Numbered from the stretch's first letter, positions 1-5,421 are shown. The stretch is DNA of 5,605 nt from an uncultured Methanobrevibacter sp. (GCF_900314615.1 NZ_OMWA01000045.1:1-5605), one strand, 5' to 3'. Notes: a model not told the origin generated them from the letters alone. Program-made: numbers and translations.

Positions 1-2
1 AT

Positions 3-605
3 TTAATTGCAGCCGTGGGTACTTACTTTGATAGTGAGGGAGTTGATTATGAATTTGATATTTATGTTAATGGAGTGTTAAAACACACACAAAATGGTGT
101 AAGCCCATTTGCAGGTTATCATACCATCAAATTAACACAATATGTTCCAATTTCAGCAAATGATACTTTTAAAGTTGTTTTCAAAAATAGTTCTCTACCT
201 TTCGAATGTACTTCAAGACATCATCATAAGGAAAACGTTTCATTTGGAAGTGTGGATGGTGTCAATTGGGAGGATCTTGCTAAAGATAATGTAACAGCAA
301 TATTGAAAGTCTACACTGTCGCTAAACCTGTAGTTCCATCAAAACCGGTTATCGCAGGCAATAAGGATGTTGTCATGCTTTACTCAGCTGGCACCTCTTA
401 TAAGGTTCGTGTAACTATCGACGGCAGGGCTGTAGTCGGTGAATACGTAACCTTCAAATTCAACGGTGCCACCAAAAAGGTTAAAACCGACAGCAAAGGT
501 TATGCAACTTATAAAATACCTACTGTTAAACCAAAATCAAGTAAATACGCAATCACTGCAACATATAAAGATGTAACTGTTAAAAACACAAAACCTATAA
601 GGTAA
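3..605 (+). CDS. Adhesin-like surface protein, C-terminal fragment with lectin-like domain and Ig-like repeat; frame broken
   Basis: The frame is open from the left edge of the window (LIAAVGTYFD...), so the GTG at 15 is an internal Val codon and the protein begins upstream. About the first 100 residues (to roughly nt 320) resemble the lectin-like domain that follows papain-type (C1) peptidase domains in secreted archaeal and clostridial proteins; the segments VDYEFDIYVNG and FAGYHTIKL are typical. A Pro-rich linker (KPVVPSKP) follows, then one Ig-like repeat of the kind found in tandem in Methanobrevibacter adhesin-like proteins (KVKTDSKGYATYKI ... ITATYKDVTVKNT). Expected location is the cell surface, with a role in binding or proteolysis outside the cell. 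The frame ends at TAA 603-605, in the middle of what should be the next repeat, whose remainder lies in another frame to 742. The family assignment is from recognition of sequence style; a peptidase domain upstream cannot be confirmed here. Confidence 0.7.
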   Translation, partial: LIAAVGTYFDSEGVDYEFDIYVNGVLKHTQNGVSPFAGYHTIKLTQYVPISANDTFKVVFKNSSLPFECTSRHHHKENVSFGSVDGVNWEDLAKDNVTAILKVYTVAKPVVPSKPVIAGNKDVVMLYSAGTSYKVRVTIDGRAVVGEYVTFKFNGATKKVKTDSKGYATYKIPTVKPKSSKYAITATYKDVTVKNTKPIR

Positions 606-742
606 AAACCAGCAATAAAGGTGTTGCAATTTTCAAAATCAAAAAGAATGTGCTTAAAAAACTTAAAGTTGGTAAAAAATACTCCTATAAGGTTTCTTAT
701 GGTAAAGATGCTGTAAGCAAAAAAATAACCGTTAAAAAATAG
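584..742 (+). pseudogene. Out-of-frame C-terminal half-repeat of the adhesin-like protein
   Basis: A second frame, shifted relative to the main one and open from 584 to TAG 740-742, reads KTYKVKTSNKGVAIFKIKKN and then KVGKKYSYKVSYGKDAVSKK and so on. This is the normal C-terminal end of Methanobrevibacter adhesin repeats. It joins the upstream frame at about 588-592 (VKNT | KTYKVKT). The N-terminal half of this last repeat, roughly 40-50 residues in comparable proteins, is absent, so the simplest reading is a repeat-mediated deletion not divisible by three rather than a one-base error. It has no start codon context or ribosome binding site of its own. It would be translated only by frameshifting, or after correction of an assembly collapse. 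Confidence 0.65.
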
Positions 743-772
743 GGATTATATTTTTCCCTATTTCTTTTTTTT
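737..772 (+). terminator. Hairpin plus T-tract terminator after the adhesin gene
   Basis: An inverted repeat AAATAGGGA (737-745) / TCCCTATTT (755-763) with a 9-nt loop is followed at once by a run of eight T (765-772). The stop codon TAG at 740-742 lies inside the left arm. T-rich tracts terminate archaeal transcription, so this is a good end point for the plus-strand transcript. Confidence 0.65.
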
Positions 773-862
773 AGTGTTTTCAGATAATCTCTATTTCCCT
801 ATGTTGATTTTATAGTAATACTTAATCGCAATATTGTTTGACTTTTGAATTATTGTATTTAA

Positions 863-887
863 TTGATAATTTCAATGAGGTTATCAA
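863..887. repeat. Inverted repeat TTGATAA/TTATCAA
   Basis: TTGATAA (863-869) and TTATCAA (881-887) form a 7-bp perfect stem with an 11-nt loop. The stem is AT-only apart from one G-C pair and could be chance. It begins with TTGAT, the left-end target motif of ISDra2-type IS200/IS605 elements, which is worth noting because a right-end-like structure lies about 140 nt downstream. Confidence 0.3.
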
Positions 888-1027
888 ATTTAGATATTAA
901 ATTGCATATTCAGTATTTTCTACTTTTCATTGTGGATATTAAAGATAGTGATGTTGTAAAAGAAGTTTCAGAATTTAGTAATATTGATTCACAACAAATA
1001 TTATTTTAATTTATCTTAATGGTGGAA

Positions 1028-1062
1028 GAATACCACGACTTCTGCAAGCCGTGGTAGTTCAA
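1028..1062 (+). mobile_element. Solo right end of an IS200/IS605-family element (omegaRNA-like 3' hairpin)
   Basis: A GC-rich hairpin, unusual in this AT-rich spacer, has arms TACCACG (1031-1037) and CGTGGTA (1050-1056) and a 12-nt loop. It is preceded by GAAT (1028-1031) and followed by GTTCAAC, with TCAA at 1059-1062. As I recall, IS608-type right ends have the same arrangement: a 5' guide tetranucleotide GAAT, an imperfect hairpin, then the cleavage tetranucleotide TCAA. ISDra2 reRNA scaffolds likewise end in a hairpin followed by TTCAA. The element would lie to the left, but no tnpA or tnpB is readable there, so this is a remnant, a non-autonomous derivative or a solo omegaRNA end. It also sits about 40 nt beyond the stop of the nifH-like gene and could act as a hairpin for that transcript, but there is no T-tract on the minus strand. 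Confidence 0.45.
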
Positions 1063-1098
1063 CTAAATCAAGGAGACCTATGTTAGTGTTTGAGTAGA

Positions 1099-1971
1099 TT
1101 ATATTCCAGAGCTTCCCTCTTGAATATTGTCTTTTTCAATCTTTTTATTTAATAATAATTTATTAATCCAACCTGATGCCCAGTCAGCTAAATCATCATT
1201 TTCGAAAGGAGTTGGTAAAAACTTGTTTTTATTGTCAATCACTTTTCTAGCAAGATTTCGGTAAACTTCTGCTTGTTCAGAGTCAGGTGCTCCTTCAATT
1301 GTTGTCACACCATCTAATTCACAGCGTGTTACTGTAGGTGATCTTGGAACAAACTGAATTACATCACTATCAGTTTTGTCTGTAAAATCTTTAATCATAT
1401 CTTCTTGGAGGGAGGATTTAATGGAATTTCCAATAACACCACCCAATAATGCACCGCCGTTGTTTGAATATTTTAATATTCCTTTGAATAAATTATTGAC
1501 AGCATAAATGGCCATGTAATCAGATGAAGTTACAGTATATACCTGATCAGCAATTCCTTTACGAATAGGCATTGCAAATCCACCGCACACAACATCTCCT
1601 AAAACATCATAAATAATAATATCCGGGTCATATTCGTCAATGATGCCGTTTGTATTTAATAGTTCAATTGCTGCAATAATTCCTCTGCCTGCACATCCTA
1701 CACCCGGTTCGGGACCTCCTGCTTCAATACAGTATATGCCATTATATCCCTCATGAACAAGTTCATCTAAATCACTTGATCTTTTTCTTACAGTATCCAA
1801 TACTGTTGGAATGGATTTACCTTTTCTTAATGTGGTTGTCGAGTCGTTTTTAGGATCACAACCTATCTGCATTACACTATATCCCAAATCTGACAATGCT
1901 GCTGATAAATTTGAAGTTGTTGTTGACTTTCCGATACCACCTTTTCCATAAATTGCTATTTGTTTTGGCAT
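1099..1971 (-). CDS. NifH-like Fe protein (ATP-dependent reductase component of a nitrogenase-like enzyme)
   Basis: The 290-residue protein is a full-length NifH/BchL-superfamily ATPase, the usual length for NifH. It should form a homodimer bridged by one [4Fe-4S] cluster and pass electrons to the D/K-like partner at the cost of ATP. Visible motifs: P-loop GKGGIGKST (9-17, with Lys10 and Lys15), CDPKNDST (38-45), cluster ligand Cys93 in GCAGRG, Arg96 at the position ADP-ribosylated in NifH, and cluster ligand Cys129 in DVLGDVVCGGFAMPIR. The ATG at 1971 has a clear ribosome binding site, GAGGTGAT about 5 nt upstream. It is the third gene of the operon, starting 20 nt after the K-like stop. The tail past residue 260 is polar and unremarkable. 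CfbC (F430 synthesis) and BchL are relatives, but the partner genes argue against both. Annotation pipelines may call this nifH; N2 fixation is not supported. Confidence 0.93.
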   Translation of the reverse strand: MPKQIAIYGKGGIGKSTTTSNLSAALSDLGYSVMQIGCDPKNDSTTTLRKGKSIPTVLDTVRKRSSDLDELVHEGYNGIYCIEAGGPEPGVGCAGRGIIAAIELLNTNGIIDEYDPDIIIYDVLGDVVCGGFAMPIRKGIADQVYTVTSSDYMAIYAVNNLFKGILKYSNNGGALLGGVIGNSIKSSLQEDMIKDFTDKTDSDVIQFVPRSPTVTRCELDGVTTIEGAPDSEQAEVYRNLARKVIDNKNKFLPTPFENDDLADWASGWINKLLLNKKIEKDNIQEGSSGI

Positions 1972-1976
1972 AATAT

Positions 1977-1985
1977 ATCACCTCT
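1977..1985 (-). promoter_or_regulatory. Ribosome binding site of the nifH-like gene
   Basis: Minus-strand AGAGGTGAT matches the archaeal anti-Shine-Dalgarno almost fully and sits 5 nt before the ATG at 1971. It supports independent, efficient translation of the third operon gene. Confidence 0.8.
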
Positions 1986-1991
1986 ATTTTT

Positions 1992-3362
1992 TTATAATGG
2001 TCCTACAAATGAACTTACAATATCTTCAACTAATGTTAATCCTCCGTCATATCCGGCATAATGTTTTACAAGAACAGATTTGTTATATATCGGATATGAA
2101 ATTGGGATATGTAAAGCATTATAATCTTCTATTGATGTTGGAGATTCAATGGAACTTGAAAACAGGAATAAAAATGGTCTATCTTCAAGGTTTTTCCTGA
2201 TTTTATATGTATCTGCTTCAAATACTACATCAGGTTCAACTACTGTATCTAAATTATTTTTAATCTCGTCCAATATTTCTTTTCTTACTTCAACAGGAGG
2301 ATTATCAGTAATTTGGATGATATCCGGTAAGTATCCTAATTCATTTGCTAAAAATTTGGTAAATCCAATTGCATAGCTACTTTCAGCAGCGACTGCATAG
2401 AATGAATTTGGACGTACCAATATGATTGCATCACCAGGATATTCCATCAATCTATAGTTCCAGTCTTCTTTTTCATTGATAAATTCTTCAATAGTTTCGC
2501 TTGGAATGGATAATTTATCACCGATTACTCTCAGGAATTCTCCAGTTTGTTTTGCTCCTATAGGAACATTTGGAAACTTAATGAATGGAGTTCCATATTT
2601 TTCTTTTAATTTTTCAGCTGCTCGAACACCTAACCATGGATTTACAACAATATTGTATTCCGCTGAAGGAATTTTATTAATATGATCTAAACCATTTTTT
2701 TGAGAAAATATGATGTTAGTTTTGATACCTATTGACTCTAAAAGTGTTTTCATTGTTAATAAATCTCCTTTCCAGTAAACATGGTTATATGGAACAATTC
2801 CGAAAATATTTACAGTTTTTTCTTCAATATCTCCAGCTTCATCAGGTAATAATTGGTCAATTATTGCATCCCAAAATAAATTATACCCTTCCAATGAATT
2901 TGCTTTAAATCCCGGCGCATTAACATGAATTACGGCTGCTTTATCTCTGAATTCATCAACTATTGTGTCAACATCATCACCAATTAATGATGGAACACAA
3001 CCTGATGTCACGACAAATAAATCATCATTTGCTATTTCAATTGTAGATTCTATTAAATTTCTAAGTTTTTCTTCACCACCTAAAATTACATGTTCTTCAA
3101 CTAAACATGAACAAGGGGTACTTGTTCCTCCTTCATTTCCTCCTGCGGATTCTCCACCGGCATATAATGTTCCAAATAATTGGCCAACACCACATCCTGC
3201 ACCGGAGTGTAATATTGGAATTCCTCCCCTTATGCCTAATGTAGTACCATAAACACCTGCTAAAGCACAACTGTATCGTGGTGCTTCAACTGAGTTTGTT
3301 TCAAAATTTTCAATATTAGTTAATATTCCAGTTTTATTTTTTAATGTGTTTTTACAAGTCAA
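1992..3362 (-). CDS. NifK-like beta subunit of a nitrogenase-like reductase
   Basis: The 456-residue protein belongs to the nitrogenase component 1 (NifD/NifK/NifE/NifN) superfamily. It is shorter than Mo-type NifK and near the size of the alternative nitrogenase K subunits. The three P-cluster ligand cysteines are present: Cys32 (RYSCALAG), Cys57 (HSGAGCGVG) and Cys122 (TSGCVPSLIGDD, matching the NifK TTCMAEVIGDD region). The C-terminal HYAGYDGGLTLVEDIV corresponds to the NifK GYEGAMTLL segment. Between the first two domains lies a Gly-rich stretch ending in an extra Cys pair, TSTPCSC (Cys84, Cys86), not expected in NifK. The start is TTG at 3362: a near-perfect GGAGGTG lies 5 nt upstream and no better ATG exists nearby. 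It begins 15 nt after the D-like stop, so the two are surely cotranscribed and should form an alpha2beta2 complex. Substrate unknown. Confidence 0.88.
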   Translation of the reverse strand: MTCKNTLKNKTGILTNIENFETNSVEAPRYSCALAGVYGTTLGIRGGIPILHSGAGCGVGQLFGTLYAGGESAGGNEGGTSTPCSCLVEEHVILGGEEKLRNLIESTIEIANDDLFVVTSGCVPSLIGDDVDTIVDEFRDKAAVIHVNAPGFKANSLEGYNLFWDAIIDQLLPDEAGDIEEKTVNIFGIVPYNHVYWKGDLLTMKTLLESIGIKTNIIFSQKNGLDHINKIPSAEYNIVVNPWLGVRAAEKLKEKYGTPFIKFPNVPIGAKQTGEFLRVIGDKLSIPSETIEEFINEKEDWNYRLMEYPGDAIILVRPNSFYAVAAESSYAIGFTKFLANELGYLPDIIQITDNPPVEVRKEILDEIKNNLDTVVEPDVVFEADTYKIRKNLEDRPFLFLFSSSIESPTSIEDYNALHIPISYPIYNKSVLVKHYAGYDGGLTLVEDIVSSFVGPL

Positions 3363-3367
3363 ACAAA

Positions 3368-3374
3368 CACCTCC
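3368..3374 (-). promoter_or_regulatory. Ribosome binding site that fixes a TTG start for the nifK-like gene
   Basis: Minus-strand GGAGGTG at 3374-3368 is followed by five bases and then TTG at 3362. The spacing equals that of the other two operon genes, which makes the non-ATG start credible. Confidence 0.8.
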
Positions 3375-3377
3375 GGA

Positions 3378-4931
3378 TTATTTTCCTTCATTTAAGTAGT
3401 ATAATGGATTGTCCTGTTCATACCACCAATCTTTATAACTTTTTTCTGTTTTTTCTGCTAGAGTCTTGTGATAAGATTTATTTTTAAACGCATGTAACAA
3501 GAAGTTACCGAATGCTATTGCACCGGCATAACCTGATTGGGCACTGGTAGGTTCAGGATCACCTCTTAAAGAGTGAATTCTTGTTACATTGTTATCTCTT
3601 TCCCATGTACCTCCTTGGAATGGGCAGGTTAATGTTAAATCAGGATCTAGATTAGTTGTTACATTGGCTTGTTCTGCAGCTTGGAATGTATTGACCATTA
3701 TTTGGAAATCTCCGTTATTTTCAATAATCTCTTCTAGTTCATCTATTAATAAATCATCAAAATCCTGAGCCATTGCCGCAGGTGTTGCTAAGCCTAATTC
3801 ATCAAAGTAGGGCATTTGGGAAACTAATCTTCCTTGACCAAGTGAACCTAAAACTGTTGGTTTTTCTCCATTTTTCCTTAATTTGATAAATTCTCCTTTA
3901 ATAGCGTCTAGTTTAGGAACCCATATTTTATGTTCCTCTTCGATAAGTTTTTCAACTTCATCTTCTTTTCCGGTATATTTAGCTATATTTCTTAACCATT
4001 CATCAGTATTGGAAATGCCTGTTGGGGAAGGATACAAGAAATATGGTACGCCATATTTTTGCTTTAATCCACGAGATAAATAATCTGTATATGTTGGACA
4101 GATTGGAGCTGTTACTGCTGCTTCTGACAATTGTTCAAAGTCAGAAACTGTTGCAAATTCAGGGATGAAGTTAACCCTAAGCCCTATTTTCCCGAGTAAT
4201 CTTTTTATTTCAAGTCTATCTTGCCAGGTATATGATAGCATACTTGCAACATTAACAAGGTCTTCCTGTTTTTTTTCAGGTTCTTTAACAAGATATTTTA
4301 AGATTGCATGCCAAAATGCATCGTAACCGGTTTGTACTAATCTGCTTCTAATACCTTCACAATGAATTGGTACAATTTTAGCATTTACCTCATTTTGAAC
4401 TTCATCTACGGTTCCCTCAATATCTTCACCAATGATTCCTGTAGTACAGGATGTTAAGATAAATATTGCTTGAGGGTTGTATCTTTCTTCTGCTTTTAAA
4501 ATTGCGTCTCTAAGTTTTTCTGATGCTCCATATACTACATCATCTTGCTGTAAATTGGTTGTCATCCAGGCAGAATTATATTCGTTTGTTCTGCCTAATG
4601 ATTCAGGAACTCCACGATATAATTCTCTGTAACCTAAAGAACCTGCAGAACATCCAACTGGAGCATTAAATATTGTTACTGCATCACGAATAGTAGTTAC
4701 CCTATTTGAAAGATAAAAATTTAACACACAACCTCCTGACTGTTGGAATTTCCTATCAGGAATTTTAATGTTTCTTTGTTTTGCATCATTTAACAATTCA
4801 GATGCCTTACCATAATATACATTAGTACCATTAGCTCTTTGTTCTCGATTAGGACAGGTATCTTTGTTTAAATCAAGTATTCTTTTAATTTTGTTTCTTT
4901 TACATGATCCATTTCCATGTCTATTAACCAT
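3378..4931 (-). CDS. NifD-like alpha subunit of a nitrogenase-like reductase
   Basis: A 517-residue nitrogenase component 1 protein, counted from the ATG at 4931, close to NifD length and far longer than CfbD. The P-cluster cysteines are Cys68 (QSGGCVLN), Cys94 (APVGCSAGS) and Cys162 (TSCTTGIIGEDIEG). CEGIRSRLVQTGYD (191-204) aligns with the NifD CEGFRGVSQSLGHH segment but lacks the Gln191 and His195 equivalents (Val199, Tyr203). Cys278 in ICPTYTDYLSRGLKQKYG aligns with cofactor ligand Cys275. The His442 region reads SAQSGYAGAIAFG, with Ser at the ligand position and about four extra residues after HS. The protein therefore probably holds a P-cluster and a cofactor bound differently from FeMo-co. 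A GTG at 4943 would add four residues, but GGTGA at 4941-4937 is the ribosome binding site for ATG 4931. First gene of the operon. Best guesses are a Mar-like (methylthio-alkane reductase-like) or uncharacterised methanogen group. Confidence 0.9.
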   Translation of the reverse strand: MVNRHGNGSCKRNKIKRILDLNKDTCPNREQRANGTNVYYGKASELLNDAKQRNIKIPDRKFQQSGGCVLNFYLSNRVTTIRDAVTIFNAPVGCSAGSLGYRELYRGVPESLGRTNEYNSAWMTTNLQQDDVVYGASEKLRDAILKAEERYNPQAIFILTSCTTGIIGEDIEGTVDEVQNEVNAKIVPIHCEGIRSRLVQTGYDAFWHAILKYLVKEPEKKQEDLVNVASMLSYTWQDRLEIKRLLGKIGLRVNFIPEFATVSDFEQLSEAAVTAPICPTYTDYLSRGLKQKYGVPYFLYPSPTGISNTDEWLRNIAKYTGKEDEVEKLIEEEHKIWVPKLDAIKGEFIKLRKNGEKPTVLGSLGQGRLVSQMPYFDELGLATPAAMAQDFDDLLIDELEEIIENNGDFQIMVNTFQAAEQANVTTNLDPDLTLTCPFQGGTWERDNNVTRIHSLRGDPEPTSAQSGYAGAIAFGNFLLHAFKNKSYHKTLAEKTEKSYKDWWYEQDNPLYYLNEGK

Positions 4932-4936
4932 ATTTT

Positions 4937-4941
4937 TCACC
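4937..4941 (-). promoter_or_regulatory. Ribosome binding site of the nifD-like gene
   Basis: Minus-strand GGTGA lies 5 nt before the ATG at 4931. The upstream in-frame GTG codons at 4943 and 4940 overlap this site, so they are more likely part of the ribosome binding site than start codons. Confidence 0.65.
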
Positions 4942-4952
4942 ACACGACATTA

Positions 4953-4970
4953 ATATAACAATTGTTATAT
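4953..4970. promoter_or_regulatory. Palindromic operator copy 1 (18-bp perfect dyad)
   Basis: ATATAACAATTGTTATAT is a perfect 18-bp palindrome just upstream of the nifD-like start, overlapping a possible TATA element. Its core ATAAC-AATT-GTTAT recurs in related form at 4997-5006, 5271-5284 and 5437-5450. A perfect dyad of this length is typical of a dimeric helix-turn-helix repressor site. It does not match the NrpR operator form GGAA-N6-TTCC. Confidence 0.6.
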
Positions 4971-4973
4971 AAT
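4966..4973 (-). promoter_or_regulatory. Possible TATA box of the nifD-like operon (proximal)
   Basis: Minus-strand TTATATAA is a good match to an archaeal TATA element. Transcription would start near 4943-4948, giving a very short leader. It overlaps the 18-bp palindrome, so a bound regulator would block TBP. A second candidate is the AATTATAC stretch near 5012-5020. The two cannot be separated without start-site data. Confidence 0.35.
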
Positions 4974-4996
4974 ATTGCAAAATAAACAATCTCATA

Positions 4997-5006
4997 AACA
5001 ATTGTT
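4997..5006. promoter_or_regulatory. Palindromic operator copy 2
   Basis: AACAATTGTT is a perfect 10-bp palindrome whose centre lies exactly 40 bp from the centre of copy 1. That is close to four helical turns and would place two dimers on the same face of the DNA. It carries only the core of the longer dyad. Confidence 0.45.
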
Positions 5007-5014
5007 CAAAGTAT

Positions 5015-5041
5015 AATTAAACTCCTCATAATAGTTTAATT
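5015..5041. repeat. 9-bp inverted repeat / hairpin in the operon leader
   Basis: AATTAAACT (5015-5023) and AGTTTAATT (5033-5041) form a perfect 9-bp stem with a 9-nt loop. On the minus strand the loop is ATTATGAGG, exposing an SD-like GAGG. It lies between the small Cys/Met-rich frame and the nifD-like gene, so it could be a leader structure or another protein site; the AT-rich setting makes chance possible. Confidence 0.35.
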
Positions 5042-5167
5042 GAAAATTTTCCTTATTAATTAAAAATATTTTAATATTTGGCTGCAAAAATAATTATTAT
5101 TTAATTAAAAGGATAACAAATCTTTATTTAAAATTGAAATTAACAATAGCATTCAAATTATAAAATA

Positions 5168-5236
5168 TTACATACACATGAATAAAGGCATACACATGTG
5201 ATAATATTTTTCTTCCATTGGTTTACATCTACACAT
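5168..5236 (-). CDS. Cys/Met-rich 22-residue peptide (leader peptide or small protein)
   Basis: On the minus strand AAGGTGA (5247-5241) lies 4 nt before an ATG at 5236 that opens a 22-codon frame ending in TAA at 5170-5168. The peptide reads MCRCKPMEEKYY then HMCMPLFMCM: four Cys and six Met, 10 of 22 residues. An alternative ATG at 5254 gives 28 residues but lies upstream of the ribosome binding site. The MCM motifs come from two copies of a 10-bp repeat 18 bp apart. A strong TATA-like box with BRE lies upstream at 5321-5330. It sits 237 nt ahead of the nifD-like gene in the same direction. It could be a leader peptide sensing Cys/Met supply, a tiny metal-binding protein, or chance. I know no matching family. 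Confidence 0.4.
   Translation of the reverse strand: MCRCKPMEEKYYHMCMPLFMCM
5171..5198. repeat. 10-bp direct repeat CATACACATG, two copies
   Basis: CATACACATG occurs at 5171-5180 and 5189-5198, an 18-bp period. On the minus strand each copy encodes Met-Cys-Met preceded by a codon ending in C (His or Phe). The second copy extends into the palindrome CACATGTG (5193-5200). The 18-bp period keeps the frame, as expected if the repeat arose within a coding sequence. Confidence 0.5.
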
Positions 5237-5270
5237 AATTTCACCTTCTTTCATATTATTTAATTTTTTT

Positions 5271-5284
5271 ATAACTATTGTTAT
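5271..5284. promoter_or_regulatory. Palindromic operator copy 3
   Basis: ATAACTATTGTTAT keeps both ATAAC/GTTAT arms of copy 1 with one asymmetric base in the central four. It lies about 20 nt upstream of the small Cys/Met-rich frame and downstream of the TTTAAATA box, where a bound protein would act as a roadblock. Confidence 0.45.
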
Positions 5285-5320
5285 AGAAATAGTCTGGTGT
5301 TTGATATTTTATTTTCATAG

Positions 5321-5335
5321 TATTTAAATGTTTCC
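5321..5335 (-). promoter_or_regulatory. Archaeal promoter (BRE + TATA) for the small ORF and perhaps the whole operon
   Basis: Reading the minus strand, GGAAACATTTAAATA combines a purine-rich BRE-like GGAAA with TTTAAATA, a good TATA match. Transcription would start near 5299, giving a leader of about 60 nt to the ATG at 5236. If it reads through, the small frame would be the first gene of the nitrogenase-like operon. Confidence 0.5.
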
Positions 5336-5413
5336 ATAAGAATTATGCATCTGTTAAAAAAGATTATTTTTAAATTATATGCTTGTTTAATCAGGGTATG
5401 TAAAAACTTAACA

Positions 5414-5421
5414 TTTATATA
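5414..5421 (+). promoter_or_regulatory. TATA box of pdxS
   Basis: TTTATATA is the classic archaeal TATA element, about 60 nt before the pdxS start. The predicted transcription start (around 5443) falls in the palindrome at 5437-5450, the right geometry for repression. Confidence 0.65.

Larger units (their letters stand above)
743..1098. other. Intergenic region between convergent genes, no convincing CDS
   Basis: About 355 nt separate the adhesin tail from the 3' end of the nifH-like gene on the opposite strand. The longest plausible frame is 44 codons (875-1009, plus strand) without a ribosome binding site, and it resembles no family I know. The region contains the terminator arm, a small inverted repeat (863-887) and the IS200/IS605-like right end (1028-1062). 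No tRNA, rRNA or CRISPR-type repeat is seen. Confidence 0.6.

Noticed and set aside
875..1009. 44-codon plus-strand frame MRLSNLDIKLHI... ending just before the IS605-like right end
   Set aside because: It has no ribosome binding site, no recognisable motif, and a length easily reached by chance in this spacer. It could be a decayed gene tail but nothing shows it.
1997..3252. Plus-strand frames of 67-95 codons inside the nifK-like gene
   Set aside because: They are antisense shadows of a clearly conserved coding sequence, without ribosome binding sites or family resemblance.
3883..4083. 66-codon plus-strand frame antisense to the nifD-like gene
   Set aside because: Low-complexity Ser-rich antisense shadow of conserved D-like codons.
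4126..4140. ACAATTGTTCAAAG inside the nifD-like gene, identical to part of the intergenic palindrome region at 4999-5011
   Set aside because: It lies within conserved coding sequence, has only the 8-bp palindrome core, and is likely a chance match in AT-rich DNA.
1099..4931. Annotation as CfbCD (F430 biosynthesis) or as light-independent protochlorophyllide reductase
   Set aside because: CfbD is a single short subunit, whereas here there are two long, different subunits with all six P-cluster cysteines. Methanogens do not make chlorophyll.
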